A stretch of DNA of 64,000 bases from an uncultured Verrucomicrobiae bacterium (GCA_937775205.1 CALKBX010000009.1:1-64000); one strand, 5' to 3'; numbered from the stretch's first letter, positions 34,590-43,376 are shown. Notes: generated by a model not told the origin, from the sequence alone. Made by a program: numbers and translations.

Positions 34590-34937
34590 CTAAATTGGCA
34601 CGCCGTCTTTATCCCAATGTTGGGCTTGGGCGCATTCGCCGTTGGTGATGAAAAATTCTTCGCGCTTTTGGCCGTTGTCGTACCAACGCGTCCAATGGCC
34701 TTCGGGGCGGCCTTCGTGAAAGTAGCCCTCGGCGGTCACGTGCCCGCGGAAATCCACTGCCTGCGCGCGACCGGTGTAGGCGGTGCGTTCGTTTTGGAAA
34801 TAGGAAAGGCAGTCGAAGAAATCTTGTGAGGTAGGCAAATCCTGCACGGCGCCGATCACATCGCGCAATTCCAAGTCCGCAAAGCGAACCAAACGCACGC
34901 AGCGTGGTGTGAATGTGTGATGTCGCGAATTCGGCAT
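34590..34937 (-). CDS. Small MORN-type repeat protein
   Basis: Predicted 115-residue cytoplasmic protein. The C-terminal half has MORN_2-like repeats (GYFHEGRPEGHWTRWYDNGQ; REEFFITNGECAQAQHWD), which in other proteins form toxin-antidote-like or membrane-contact beta hairpins. The N-terminal half (LVRFADLELRDVIGAVQDLP) has no recognised motif. The ATG at 34937 is preferred over the tracked TTG at 34997 because AGAGGAGG stands upstream, although the spacing is only two bases. It is transcribed divergently from the helicase gene; their starts are about 108 bases apart. Confidence 0.6.
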   Translation of the reverse strand: MPNSRHHTFTPRCVRLVRFADLELRDVIGAVQDLPTSQDFFDCLSYFQNERTAYTGRAQAVDFRGHVTAEGYFHEGRPEGHWTRWYDNGQKREEFFITNGECAQAQHWDKDGVPI

Positions 34938-35045
34938 AACCTCCTCTGGCGCGAAAGATATCTCGCCGTCCTTCGTTGGCCCACGAAAACTTATCAACCA
35001 ATTTCAGCCTTCTGCCTTTTGCCTGCAACCATTAGCGTAGCCCGC

Positions 35046-37067
35046 GTGCCACGGGAGTACACTTTACAGCCTTATCGCGATTCGGTTGATTTGCAAATCG
35101 ACTACAAGGCGGAGCTGAACGAATCGCAGCGCGCGGCCGTCACCGCATTGCCGGGGCCGGCGTTGGTGATTGCCGGCGCGGGCTCAGGCAAGACGCGCAC
35201 GCTCACTTATCGCGTGGCGTATTTGCTGGAACAAGGCGTGCCGGCGGATCGCATTTTGCTGCTGACGTTTACCAACAAAGCCGCCAAGGAAATGATGGGG
35301 CGCGTGACCGATTTGATTGGGCGCGATATGAGCGCGCTGTGGGGCGGCACGTTTCATTCCATCGGCCATCGCGTGCTGCGGCGGCACGCGGAGGCGCTGG
35401 GGTTCACGCCGTCGTTCACCATTCAAGATCGCGAGGACGCCAAGGGGCTGATCACGGCCTGTATCGCCGAGGCGGACATCGACGTGAAAGCCACGCGCTT
35501 CCCCAAGCCGGATTTGGTGGGCGACATCGGTTCGCTGGCGATTAACAAGCAAGTGCCGGTGACCGAAATTATTGAGGATCGTTACCCGTGGTTCGAGCCG
35601 TTGACGGAGCAAATCACCGACGTGCTCGGCCGCTACACCAAACGCAAGCTCGCCAATGGCTTGATGGATTTTGATGATTTGCTGGTGCTGTGGCTGCGGG
35701 TGATGAAGGAGCACGAGGACGTGCGCGAGCTGTATCAGCAACGGTTTCAGTTTGTGTTGGTGGACGAATATCAGGACACGAATTTGCTGCAGGCGGAGTT
35801 GATCGATTTGCTCGGCGCGCGCTACAAAAACGTAATGGTGGTGGGCGATGATTCTCAGAGCATCTACTCGTGGCGTGGCGCTAATTACGCGAACATCATG
35901 GAGTTTCCCAAGCGTTATCCCGGCGCGTCGGTGTACAAAATTGAAACGAACTACCGCAGCACACCGGAGATTCTCAACCTCGCCAACGCCGCCATCGCCG
36001 CCAACACGCGGCAGTTCGCCAAGGAACTGGCCCCGTGTCGCGACTCGGGCGAGAAGCCGGCGAAAGTGGTGTGCAGCGCCGCCGACGAACAAGCGGCCTT
36101 CGTCGCCCAACGCGCGCTGGAGCTGCGCGAGGAAGGCATCGAGCTTGACGACATGGCGGTGCTGTATCGCTCGCATTTTCACGCGCTCGAATTGCAGCTG
36201 GAATTGACGCGGCGCAACATTCCGTTTTCGATTACCAGTGGCGTCCGGTTTTTTGAACAAGCGCACATCAAAGACATCACGTCGCACCTCAAGTGGCTGG
36301 CCAATCCGCGAGATGAGCAGGCGTTCAAGCGGCTTGCACTGATGCTGCCCGGCGTGGGCGGCAAAACCGCGCTGAAGTTGTGGGGCCAATTCCTAACTGC
36401 TCACGCGGGCGTACGGCCATTAGCTAAGGCAGTGCAGCTCTGCGCCGGTGTGCCCAAGAAAGCCAAGGTGCCGTGGGCGCAATTTTCCGCAACCGTTGCC
36501 CAACTGGAAACCAAACCGGTGGCGGGCGATGCGGGTGCAATGATTTCACTGATTTTGGAGGCGGGCTATTCAGATTACGTGGAGGCGAATTACGATAAAG
36601 CACCGCAGCGGAAAGATGACATCGAGCAACTCAGCGTGTTCGCGCGCCAATACGAATCGCTGGAAAATTTTCTGGCCGAGCTGGCACTGCTCACCAACGT
36701 GGAGGCCGAACAGGAACGATCCGAAAATGAGGACGACGAGAAACTCCGCCTCACAACCATTCACCAAGCCAAGGGGCTAGAGTTCAAAGTGGTGTTTGTC
36801 ATTATGTTGTGCGACGGGATGTTCCCGAGTAATCGCTCGCTCGATTCGCTGGACGGCGAGGAGGAAGAGCGCCGTCTCTTTTACGTCGCGATCACGCGCG
36901 CGATGGACGAGTTGTACCTGTGCTATCCACTCATCCGCACCGTCGCCGCCGGCAGCAGCGATGATATGATCCAACTCCCATCGCGTTTCCTCAAGGAATT
37001 GCCCGATGAATTAATCGACGAATGGAAGATTGGATCGTTTGATCCCTATCAACAGGGAGCGTTTTAA
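35046..37067 (+). CDS. UvrD/PcrA/Rep-type superfamily 1 DNA helicase
   Basis: ATP-dependent 3'-5' DNA helicase of the UvrD/PcrA/Rep group, acting in repair or removal of replication blocks. The GTG at 35046 (VPREYTLQPYRDSV) was chosen because the tracked start at 34917 would overlap the divergent gene and its first 43 residues look random. The result is about 673 residues, the normal size. Motifs seen: Q motif LNESQRAAV, Walker A AGAGSGKTRTLTYR, Ia LTFTNKAAKEMMGRV, Walker B VDEYQDTN, III VGDDSQSIYSWRGA, IV ETNYRST, V TTIHQAKGLEFKVVF and VI RRLFYVAITRA. The gene ends at a convergent junction with apbE. Confidence 0.92.
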   Translation: MPREYTLQPYRDSVDLQIDYKAELNESQRAAVTALPGPALVIAGAGSGKTRTLTYRVAYLLEQGVPADRILLLTFTNKAAKEMMGRVTDLIGRDMSALWGGTFHSIGHRVLRRHAEALGFTPSFTIQDREDAKGLITACIAEADIDVKATRFPKPDLVGDIGSLAINKQVPVTEIIEDRYPWFEPLTEQITDVLGRYTKRKLANGLMDFDDLLVLWLRVMKEHEDVRELYQQRFQFVLVDEYQDTNLLQAELIDLLGARYKNVMVVGDDSQSIYSWRGANYANIMEFPKRYPGASVYKIETNYRSTPEILNLANAAIAANTRQFAKELAPCRDSGEKPAKVVCSAADEQAAFVAQRALELREEGIELDDMAVLYRSHFHALELQLELTRRNIPFSITSGVRFFEQAHIKDITSHLKWLANPRDEQAFKRLALMLPGVGGKTALKLWGQFLTAHAGVRPLAKAVQLCAGVPKKAKVPWAQFSATVAQLETKPVAGDAGAMISLILEAGYSDYVEANYDKAPQRKDDIEQLSVFARQYESLENFLAELALLTNVEAEQERSENEDDEKLRLTTIHQAKGLEFKVVFVIMLCDGMFPSNRSLDSLDGEEEERRLFYVAITRAMDELYLCYPLIRTVAAGSSDDMIQLPSRFLKELPDELIDEWKIGSFDPYQQGAF

Positions 37068-37080
37068 AGACCGTTACACA

Positions 37081-37113
37081 GGCAGGGCGTGCTCTCGGAG
37101 AAACCGCCCTACC
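37081..37113. repeat. Palindromic repeat, deleted copy
   Basis: An inverted-orientation copy of the 32613 element that lacks about 21 internal bases: AGGGCGTGCTCTC joins directly to GGAGAAACCGCCCTACC. It again sits at a convergent junction, between the helicase and apbE, and overlaps the apbE stop region. Confidence 0.65.
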
Positions 37114-37972
37114 TTAAAACCCGCATCCCCTTCGGCACTTCCAACGCCGGCTCCACCAAAAACGCAGTCGCCCACGCGTCGCTTTCGGTGGCGGATTCGC
37201 ACACCACCGCCGCCACGCGCGCGGCTTGGGTGGGGTGGCCGGTGCGAGGATCGATGACGTGGCCTTGCTCGTTGCCAGCCGCATCGATAAAGGATTTGCC
37301 GCCGATGCCGGAGACGGACAGCGATTCATTTTGCAAATCAATAATTTGCAGCGGCGGTTGGTTTGCGTCGGGATGTTCCACCGCCACACGCCACGGCGTG
37401 CCATCGGCTTGGGCGCCGTGCGCGAAGACGGTGCTGGTGCCGCCGTGGATGAGGAAATTTTCAAATTCATTTTCGCGCAACAACGCGGCGGCTTGTTCCA
37501 GCGCGTAGCCTTTGCCGATAGAGCCGAGGTCGAGCATCACGCCTTCGCGGGCGAATTGCACGGTGGTGTCGGTGAGGTTGAGTTGGAGGTGTTGCGTTCC
37601 AGTGCAAGCGAGAGCCTTGGCGATGGCTTCGTCGGTGGGCTCCGCGCCGGTGTCGTTCATAAACCGCCAGCATTTCATCAACGGCGCGAGGGTGATGTCA
37701 AAAGCGCCGTGGGTTTGTTGGCTCAATTTCACGCAGCGTTCGAGCAGCGTGAAGACTTCGTTTGATACACGCACGGGCTCGTGGGCGGCACGTTGGTTGA
37801 GGTGGGCGATTTCGCTGGTGGGTTGGTAAAGGCTGAGGATGCCTTCGAGCCGCGCGATTTCCGCCAGAGCCTCTTCCGCCGCCGCGCGCAAAGTGGCTTC
37901 GGGCGCGCTGTGCAGAGCGACCTCAAAGCGAGTGGCCATCGCCTCGGCGGCGACGGTGAGAGTTTCAGGCAT
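37109..37972 (-). CDS. apbE: FAD:protein FMN transferase
   Basis: ApbE-type flavin transferase that attaches FMN from FAD to a Thr in target proteins such as NqrB/NqrC or RnfG, in a Mg-dependent reaction. It has 287 residues. Family blocks: ATRFEVALHS, LSLYQPTSEIAHLNQ, AFDITLAPL, LDLGSIGKGYALE, FLIHGGTSTVFAHG, VIDPRTGHPTQ and SATESDAWATAFLV with the metal-site Asp. No signal peptide or lipobox is evident, so a cytoplasmic form is possible, unlike many periplasmic ApbE proteins. No flavoprotein target is encoded nearby. Confidence 0.92.
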   Translation of the reverse strand: MPETLTVAAEAMATRFEVALHSAPEATLRAAAEEALAEIARLEGILSLYQPTSEIAHLNQRAAHEPVRVSNEVFTLLERCVKLSQQTHGAFDITLAPLMKCWRFMNDTGAEPTDEAIAKALACTGTQHLQLNLTDTTVQFAREGVMLDLGSIGKGYALEQAAALLRENEFENFLIHGGTSTVFAHGAQADGTPWRVAVEHPDANQPPLQIIDLQNESLSVSGIGGKSFIDAAGNEQGHVIDPRTGHPTQAARVAAVVCESATESDAWATAFLVEPALEVPKGMRVLR

Positions 37973-38026
37973 AGCTACAAAAAAGGCTCCACGGTTGCCC
38001 GCAGAGCCGGTGATTGTTTAATCGGA

Positions 38027-39442
38027 TCAGCTGCCGATTTCCCTGATGGGACCGTACGGGCCGTGGTCGAGCCTGGCTTCCTCTGCGTAATCGTAGGCCT
38101 TGATCTCGCGGCCGGAGCCGTCGGTGATCTTGCGGGTCTTGGGATCGAAATGCGCCATCGTGCCACGCCGGTCTGCGATTTCCGCGAGGGAAATCACGGC
38201 CTGCACTCGGATGGCGAGGTCGATGCCGGCCACAGGTTCGTCGCCGTTGCGGATGCAGTCGAGCCAGTTTTTGTGGTGCTGCGGGGTGGTGTTTCCGCTC
38301 GGCTTTAAATTGGTAAAGGTCTCTGGGTCAAAATCTTCGGCTAAATGTTTTTCAGGTTTATATTCTAGAGTATCACCGGTTGAACTAAGGGCTATTGTTC
38401 CATGATGGCCGCGGATTAACTCATTGAAGCCTGCTCCATGAATTGAAGAACTTGTGACCATTAAGGTTCCTCCGCTCGGAAACTCTGCCATGACTTGGGT
38501 ATTGTCACTCACATCACGGTCGGGTGTGACATGACGGGAACCGAAGCATGCTACTCTGCTTGGAAATTCCGGCTTGCCAAGGGCTCTCATTAGCGGGAAT
38601 AGACGGTGAGGAACAAGGTCACCCAGTAGGCCCGCGCAATACGGGAGATACTTGCGCCAGCGGAAGTAGTGGTCGGCGTTGAAGTCCCTTTGCTTCATGT
38701 CCTCGCGGAGCCAGCCAATCTTGCCTTTCTCGGTGGTCCATTGGATGTCGCCCTTTGTGGCCCAAGGTTGCAGGCGGTAGTTCCATTCGCCCTTTGGGTT
38801 GTTGCGCATGTACGAACCTTGAGCGAGCACGAGCGGGCCCAACTTGCCTTGGGCGATCAACTCGGCGGCCTTGGCGAAGTTTCCGCAACTGGTAATCTGC
38901 GAACCCACCTGCACCTTGCGCTTGGTGCGCTTCACGGCATCATAGAACTTGAACGCTTCGCCGAGGTAACGCGTCATCGGTTTCTCAACATAAATATCCT
39001 TGCCGGTCTCCATCGCCTCAATGCAAATGCGCGTGTGCCAGTGATCCACCGTGGCGCACACCACCGCGTCGATGTCCTTGCGCTCGATCACTTTGCGGTA
39101 ATCGGTGTACGCTTCCACTTTGTCCTTGGAATTTTTGGCGACAAAATCCTTCGCCGCATTGGCGCGGTGTTTGGACACATCGCACATCGCCGCCTGCGCG
39201 ATGTTGTTGCCCTCGGCGTGTTGGCGCATTTGGCGCACGTGCGCGCCGAAGCCGCGCCCGCCCACGCCGATAAAGCCGATCACAATTTTTTCGTTCGCGC
39301 CCTTCACATTAGCCGAGGGCGCTTTGTTGCCGGCGTACACCGGCACCTTAAACGCAGCGGCCGCAGCGGCGACTGTGCCGGTGGTTTTGAGGAATTTGCG
39401 GCGGGTTTCGCCGGCCTTGGGGGAGTGTTTTTTTGTGCTCAT
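38027..39442 (-). CDS. Gfo/Idh/MocA family oxidoreductase, Tat-exported
   Basis: NAD(P)-dependent sugar or inositol-type dehydrogenase of the Gfo/Idh/MocA family, 471 residues from the ATG at 39442 (AAAGG six bases upstream). The N-terminus has a Tat signal (TRRKFLKTTGTVAAAAAAF), common in PVC paralogues and implying export with bound cofactor. The Rossmann region is IVIGFIGVGGRGFGAHVRQM. The EKP motif occurs in DIYVEKPMTRYL. The substrate is unknown. It is divergent from the sodium:solute symporter gene, and the shared 142-base gap could hold both promoters, suggesting that the symporter imports the substrate or product. Confidence 0.9.
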   Translation of the reverse strand: MSTKKHSPKAGETRRKFLKTTGTVAAAAAAFKVPVYAGNKAPSANVKGANEKIVIGFIGVGGRGFGAHVRQMRQHAEGNNIAQAAMCDVSKHRANAAKDFVAKNSKDKVEAYTDYRKVIERKDIDAVVCATVDHWHTRICIEAMETGKDIYVEKPMTRYLGEAFKFYDAVKRTKRKVQVGSQITSCGNFAKAAELIAQGKLGPLVLAQGSYMRNNPKGEWNYRLQPWATKGDIQWTTEKGKIGWLREDMKQRDFNADHYFRWRKYLPYCAGLLGDLVPHRLFPLMRALGKPEFPSRVACFGSRHVTPDRDVSDNTQVMAEFPSGGTLMVTSSSIHGAGFNELIRGHHGTIALSSTGDTLEYKPEKHLAEDFDPETFTNLKPSGNTTPQHHKNWLDCIRNGDEPVAGIDLAIRVQAVISLAEIADRRGTMAHFDPKTRKITDGSGREIKAYDYAEEARLDHGPYGPIREIGS

Positions 39443-39584
39443 AAATCGCCTTTGTTTTTGTTGTCCAATTGGAGTTTTAGAGGATAGCTCCAAGCGAGCG
39501 AGCGTCAACCCTGAATCTCCCTAGTTTTGCGGACTGTGAATTGGATTTGATTGCCCTTGCCCGCTGCCTCCGGACAATGCCCCG

Positions 39585-41060
39585 ATGCTTGCTGCTGCGC
39601 CGCCAATTTCCTCAATTGATTGGGCGGTCATCTTTGTTTACCTCATCGGCATCATCGCGCTGGGCGTTTGGCTCGGGCGCGGCCAAAAAACCACACGCGA
39701 TTATTTTCTCGGCGGACGCGAGCTGCCGTGGTGGGCGGTGGCGTTTTCCATCGTGGCCACCGAGACCAGCGCGCTGACTTTCATCGGCGTGCCCGCGATG
39801 GCGTATGGCGGCAATTTGATGTTCATCCAAATCGTGATCGGCTACGTGATTGGCCGCATCGTGTTGGCGGTGGTGATGGTGCCGTTGTATTTCAAAAAAG
39901 AAATCTACTCGCCCTACGCGCTCATCGGCAACGCCTTCGGCGGCGGCGCGCACAAGACGGCGGCCGTAATGTTTCTCATCGTCGGCACGTTGGCCGCCGG
40001 CGTGCGCGTGTTTGTCACCTGCATCCCCTTGCAGCTGATGCTCGATTGGCCCGTGTTGCCGGCCATCCTGCTCTTTGTCGGCCTTTCGCTGGTGTACACT
40101 TATGTGGGCGGATTGAAAGCCGTGGTGTGGACCGATGCCGCGCAATTCATTTTGTTTGTGGCCGGCGGATTGTTCGCGCTGTTTTACATCCCAACGCTTA
40201 TCGACGGCGGCTGGAGCGGCGCGATGGAAACCGCCCGCGCCGAAGGCAAACTCGAATGGCTCAACACCCAATTCACCCTCGCCGCGCCGTACAATCTTTG
40301 GATGGGCATTCTTGGCGCGGGTGTGTTTGTGCTGTTCACGCATGGCGTGGATCAACTGGTGGCGCAGCGCGTGCTCGCCTGCCGCACCATCGCCGATGGC
40401 CGCAAGGCGTTGGTGTTTTGCGCCGCCGTGATTTTGCCGATGATGCTGCTTTTCCTAATGGTCGGCGTGTTGCTGTGGGTGCTTTATCAGCAAACGCCCA
40501 TCCCCATCGACATCCCCGAAAATTCGTTTGGCAAAAAACAAACCGACTTTGTGTTCCCCATCTTCATGCTCACCCAAGCGCCGGTGGGCGTGAAGGGCTT
40601 GCTGCTCGTCGGCATCTTCGCCGCCGCGATGTCGTCGGTGAGTTCCGCCCTCAGCGCGTTGTCGTCCGTCACCGTGATGGATCTCGGCTTCGCAAAAAAG
40701 GAAGCGAGCGACAGCCACAAACTCAAACTCAGCCGTTGGACAACTTTGTTTTGGGGGGCGATGCTCATCGTGGTGGCCTTCGCCAGCCGCGAAGTGGAAT
40801 CGGTAATGAACGCCGCCTTCAGCCTCGTGGGCCTCGCCAGCGGCGGCTTGCTCGGCGGCGTGCTGTTGGCGCTCACTATAAAGAAGGGCCGCGGCACGCC
40901 CATCATCCTCGGAATGGCAGTTTCGTTGATGGCCATGCTTGCCATCAAGTACGGTTTGAAAGATGCCATTCACTGGCCGTGGTACACGATGATTGGCTGC
41001 GGGATCACACTGGTGGTGACAATGTTGGCCAATGCCTTCTATGGGGCACGGGAAAACTAG
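39585..41060 (+). CDS. Sodium:solute symporter (SSS family)
   Basis: Inner-membrane sodium-coupled transporter, 491 residues with about 13 hydrophobic helices, the usual SSS length. Family features: TTRDYFLGGRELPWWAVAFS in the second segment region, ATETSALTFIGVPA, and GVDQLVAQRVLACRTIADGRKA. The SSVSSALSALSSVTVMDL block corresponds to the sodium-binding helix 8. The substrate is not predictable; sugars, sialic acid or myo-inositol are common for PVC members next to Gfo/Idh/MocA dehydrogenases. A large out-of-frame shadow ORF covers the same region. Confidence 0.92.
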   Translation: MLAAAPPISSIDWAVIFVYLIGIIALGVWLGRGQKTTRDYFLGGRELPWWAVAFSIVATETSALTFIGVPAMAYGGNLMFIQIVIGYVIGRIVLAVVMVPLYFKKEIYSPYALIGNAFGGGAHKTAAVMFLIVGTLAAGVRVFVTCIPLQLMLDWPVLPAILLFVGLSLVYTYVGGLKAVVWTDAAQFILFVAGGLFALFYIPTLIDGGWSGAMETARAEGKLEWLNTQFTLAAPYNLWMGILGAGVFVLFTHGVDQLVAQRVLACRTIADGRKALVFCAAVILPMMLLFLMVGVLLWVLYQQTPIPIDIPENSFGKKQTDFVFPIFMLTQAPVGVKGLLLVGIFAAAMSSVSSALSALSSVTVMDLGFAKKEASDSHKLKLSRWTTLFWGAMLIVVAFASREVESVMNAAFSLVGLASGGLLGGVLLALTIKKGRGTPIILGMAVSLMAMLAIKYGLKDAIHWPWYTMIGCGITLVVTMLANAFYGAREN

Positions 41061-41203
41061 GTGGGTTTGTCATTGCCGAGTCGTTCCAACCCTTGGTGCG
41101 CGACTGATAATGGCAACGGCTCTCACCAGCCAACAAGGTGGCCGCTGGCAAATGGGATAATGATGTTGGCAGTTAACCTAATTTCAAAAATAAACTAACC
41201 CGC

Positions 41204-42247
41204 TCAGTCCTTCCTGGGGAAGGGCCTCAGACCCAGAAGCATTTCAGATTTTTCGGTGAGCGGTTTGGCGGCGAAGCTCTTATCAGTGAACTCAGCGAGG
41301 CTGCTTCCGACTTGGGCATAGACAGTCTGGCGGTCCTGACTGGTGTCGATTTCAACACACAGGTTTTTGCTCCTGAAGAGCTCGACGGTGGGCAGTGTCT
41401 CTGACTTGAAAGTGTCGAATCTCAGTTTGATGCTCTCAACATTATCGTCACTTCTGCCGGTAAAGTTGGCGCGGCCCAAAATGCGCTGCTCGAGAACGGC
41501 GTAGGGGCACTCAAGGTAAAGCATTTTTGGGAGTTCAGTTTCCCGGCCGAAGATCTCATACCATCCTTCAAGATTGGTCAGGGAGCGGGGAAAGCCGTCG
41601 AGGAGAAAGTTGGTCTTTCCCGTGGTTCGGGTGGCGGTTTCCATCGCGTTTTTGAGCAGAGTCACAACGATTTCGTTGGGCGCCAGCTTTCCAGCTGCGA
41701 GGCATTCTTCGATGATGTTGGCACTCGGCCCGCCCGCCTGACGCTCGGCGCGGAGCAGTTCTCCGGTGGAGAGGTGTATCCAGCCGAGTTGAGTCTCGGC
41801 AAGCTCGCACATGGTTCCTTTCCCGGTGCCGGGTCCTCCTAGAACAAAGACGACATTGGGCTTTGGGCAGGGTTGTCTCGGGTCACAGTGGTGGAGTACG
41901 ACCTTGGGGGCGGGCGCCACTCCCATTTTGTAGACGTTCCACTCCCGGTCCGTCGGCGGCAGCTCGTCCTCGCAGGTGGTTTCGTAGGCGAGATGACCGT
42001 CCAAACGGGAGATTCTCCAGGATTGGTAACTGTTGGAGTATGAGAGAGAGGGGCTTCTGGCCGCGGCGCCATCGGCGCGATCCCACGCCATCTTGCCGTT
42101 CCAGTAGCCGGAACTCGACACGGTTCCTGATTCAGATTTGGCGGGAGGCGCCGTTGAGGGGACGAAGAGTCCGTCAACTTCGGGAAGACCGGATCCCGAT
42201 ACTTCGATAAAGAGGGTGTTGGGTCTGAGTTCGTTTGTTTCGGTCAT
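41204..42247 (-). CDS. UMP-CMP kinase-like nucleoside monophosphate kinase with extra N-terminal domain
   Basis: Phosphotransferase of the adenylate kinase superfamily, 347 residues. Residues about 131-330 hold the kinase: P-loop GGPGTGKGT (137-145), HLSTGELLRAE, FLLDGFPRS, and a short lid ending GRSDDNVESIKLRFDTF. The short GRSDDN lid is the hallmark of eukaryotic UMP-CMP kinases, not of bacterial adenylate kinase or Cmk. Residues 1-120 form a separate domain (VSGSGLPEVDGLFVP, GYWNGKMAWDR, SWRISRLDGHLAYET). To my recollection this resembles domains in algal and other protist proteins. The product is probably CDP/UDP. The gene has noncoding flanks of 143 and 58 bases. Origin by transfer from a eukaryote is inference. 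Confidence 0.8.
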   Translation of the reverse strand: MTETNELRPNTLFIEVSGSGLPEVDGLFVPSTAPPAKSESGTVSSSGYWNGKMAWDRADGAAARSPSLSYSNSYQSWRISRLDGHLAYETTCEDELPPTDREWNVYKMGVAPAPKVVLHHCDPRQPCPKPNVVFVLGGPGTGKGTMCELAETQLGWIHLSTGELLRAERQAGGPSANIIEECLAAGKLAPNEIVVTLLKNAMETATRTTGKTNFLLDGFPRSLTNLEGWYEIFGRETELPKMLYLECPYAVLEQRILGRANFTGRSDDNVESIKLRFDTFKSETLPTVELFRSKNLCVEIDTSQDRQTVYAQVGSSLAEFTDKSFAAKPLTEKSEMLLGLRPFPRKD

Positions 42248-42305
42248 GATTTTTTCCTGATAACTGACTGTTTTGGAGATGGCATCAAATGAGCGGGGAA
42301 TTAAC

Positions 42306-43193
42306 TTACAAACTCAAGTGCCCGAGCGCAAGCAGGCCGTAAAATGTATATTCGCAATCCAGATAATCATCCGACCAATGGCCGTGGAAACCGCCGGTGG
42401 CGTTCCAGAGGGTGTCCACAAAATCCAAACAGCGCTCGGTTTCTTCCTCGGAGAGCCGCACATCCAACGCGGCCAGCGCGTGGAGGGTGGTGGCGGTGGA
42501 GAGGAGGTCAGGTATCGGTGCTCCGGGTACGGCGACGAAGCCGCCTTGCGGATGCAACCGATCGCGCAGCCATTGGCCGACTTCGGCGTTGATGGGCAGG
42601 TGTAGATTATTGAGAAGCACCACCGCGCCAGCGGTGGGGTTGGTGGAGCCGATGGGGAGGTTGGGATGATTGTTCCACGCGTGATCGGGCGTCTCCAGTT
42701 TTTTCAGGCTCTGCAAAATGCGCAGCGGTTTGGGCGGCAGCTTGCCCATATCCTGATACGCACCGAGTGCGAGGAAGGAACCGTACGCCGTACCGTGTTC
42801 GCGTTTCAGATTATTGTCCCAACCGCCGCACGGTTTGCGGAATGCTTCGAGCCGCTTGAGCAGCGCCGCGCGCAAGCCCTTCGGCATTCGGTCTTTTCCA
42901 AGCGAACCCCAACAGCGCGTGAGGCAACTGAGGTGCACAAGGTCCAGCCCATCGCCATCAGCAAAGGTGGCCAGAAATTTTTCAACCGCATCGAGATCCG
43001 GCTCCGCCTGAAACACCGCCAACGCATCCAGCCCGAACACAGTATAATAAAGGTCACTCTGCCCCGCGCGATCCTTGAAGCCACCATCGGCATTTTGCTG
43101 CCCCCGAAGAAATTCCTGAACCAACTCCGCCGCTTCCCCCAAAACCGTCGGCGCCACCCGCGCCACTTGCAGCATTTCCAGACGAAGGCTCAT
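42306..43193 (-). CDS. Prenyltransferase/squalene-cyclase-type alpha-alpha barrel protein
   Basis: A 295-residue protein made of prenyltransferase beta-subunit-like repeats, each ending in a GG(F/W) turn: QQNADGGFKD, KPCGGWDNN, HPQGGFVAVPG, NATGGFHGHW. It is shorter than squalene cyclases and close to the size of protein prenyltransferase beta subunits (RabGGTase type). The region that should carry the last zinc ligand reads DYLDCEYTFYGLLALG, with Tyr where RabGGTase beta has His, so zinc-dependent protein prenylation is doubtful. It ends an operon whose upstream member contains a polyprenyl synthase, so a role in binding or converting a prenyl product is likely. Its ATG directly abuts the upstream TGA. 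Confidence 0.8.
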   Translation of the reverse strand: MSLRLEMLQVARVAPTVLGEAAELVQEFLRGQQNADGGFKDRAGQSDLYYTVFGLDALAVFQAEPDLDAVEKFLATFADGDGLDLVHLSCLTRCWGSLGKDRMPKGLRAALLKRLEAFRKPCGGWDNNLKREHGTAYGSFLALGAYQDMGKLPPKPLRILQSLKKLETPDHAWNNHPNLPIGSTNPTAGAVVLLNNLHLPINAEVGQWLRDRLHPQGGFVAVPGAPIPDLLSTATTLHALAALDVRLSEEETERCLDFVDTLWNATGGFHGHWSDDYLDCEYTFYGLLALGHLSL

Positions 43194-43376
43194 TCACTGC
43201 GCCAACTTTTTGAAGAGACCGTCGTATTGGGCAATAGTTTCTTCGGCCATCTTTTCCATTTCTTGAGAAATCTCATCGCCAACAGGTTCGGGTAGCTTGC
43301 GCAAATACTCAGCGACAGTCGCCTGTTCTATGGCGGCAAGAGTCTTAATTACCTCGATTACTTCGCTTGCAGTCAT
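43194..43376 (-). CDS. Small helical protein, 60 residues
   Basis: Short ORF reading MTASEVIEVIKTLAAIEQAT and ending EETIAQYDGLFKKLAQ. Predicted all-helical and acidic, without cysteines or a membrane segment. The first half loosely resembles addiction-module antidotes (E-V-I-E-x-I-x-x-L), but there is no toxin partner. Its TGA is followed immediately by the ATG of the prenyltransferase-like gene, so translation is coupled, and 41 bases separate it from the prenyl synthase fusion. The tracked ORF begins further upstream in sequence that overlaps the fusion gene's end; the ATG at 43376 is preferred. Function unknown; a small subunit of the operon's complex is possible. Confidence 0.6.
   Translation of the reverse strand: MTASEVIEVIKTLAAIEQATVAEYLRKLPEPVGDEISQEMEKMAEETIAQYDGLFKKLAQ

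Noticed and set aside
39620-41107. 495-aa plus-strand ORF overlapping the symporter in another frame
   Set aside because: Arg/His-rich translation typical of a shifted frame; the symporter frame has the SSS motifs.
41204-42247. Annotation as ordinary bacterial adenylate kinase
   Set aside because: The lid is the short GRSDDN type and there is a 120-residue extra N-terminal domain; both differ from bacterial Adk.
43194-43376. Toxin-antitoxin antitoxin call for the 60-aa protein
   Set aside because: No toxin gene is adjacent, and the gene is embedded and coupled in a metabolic-looking operon.
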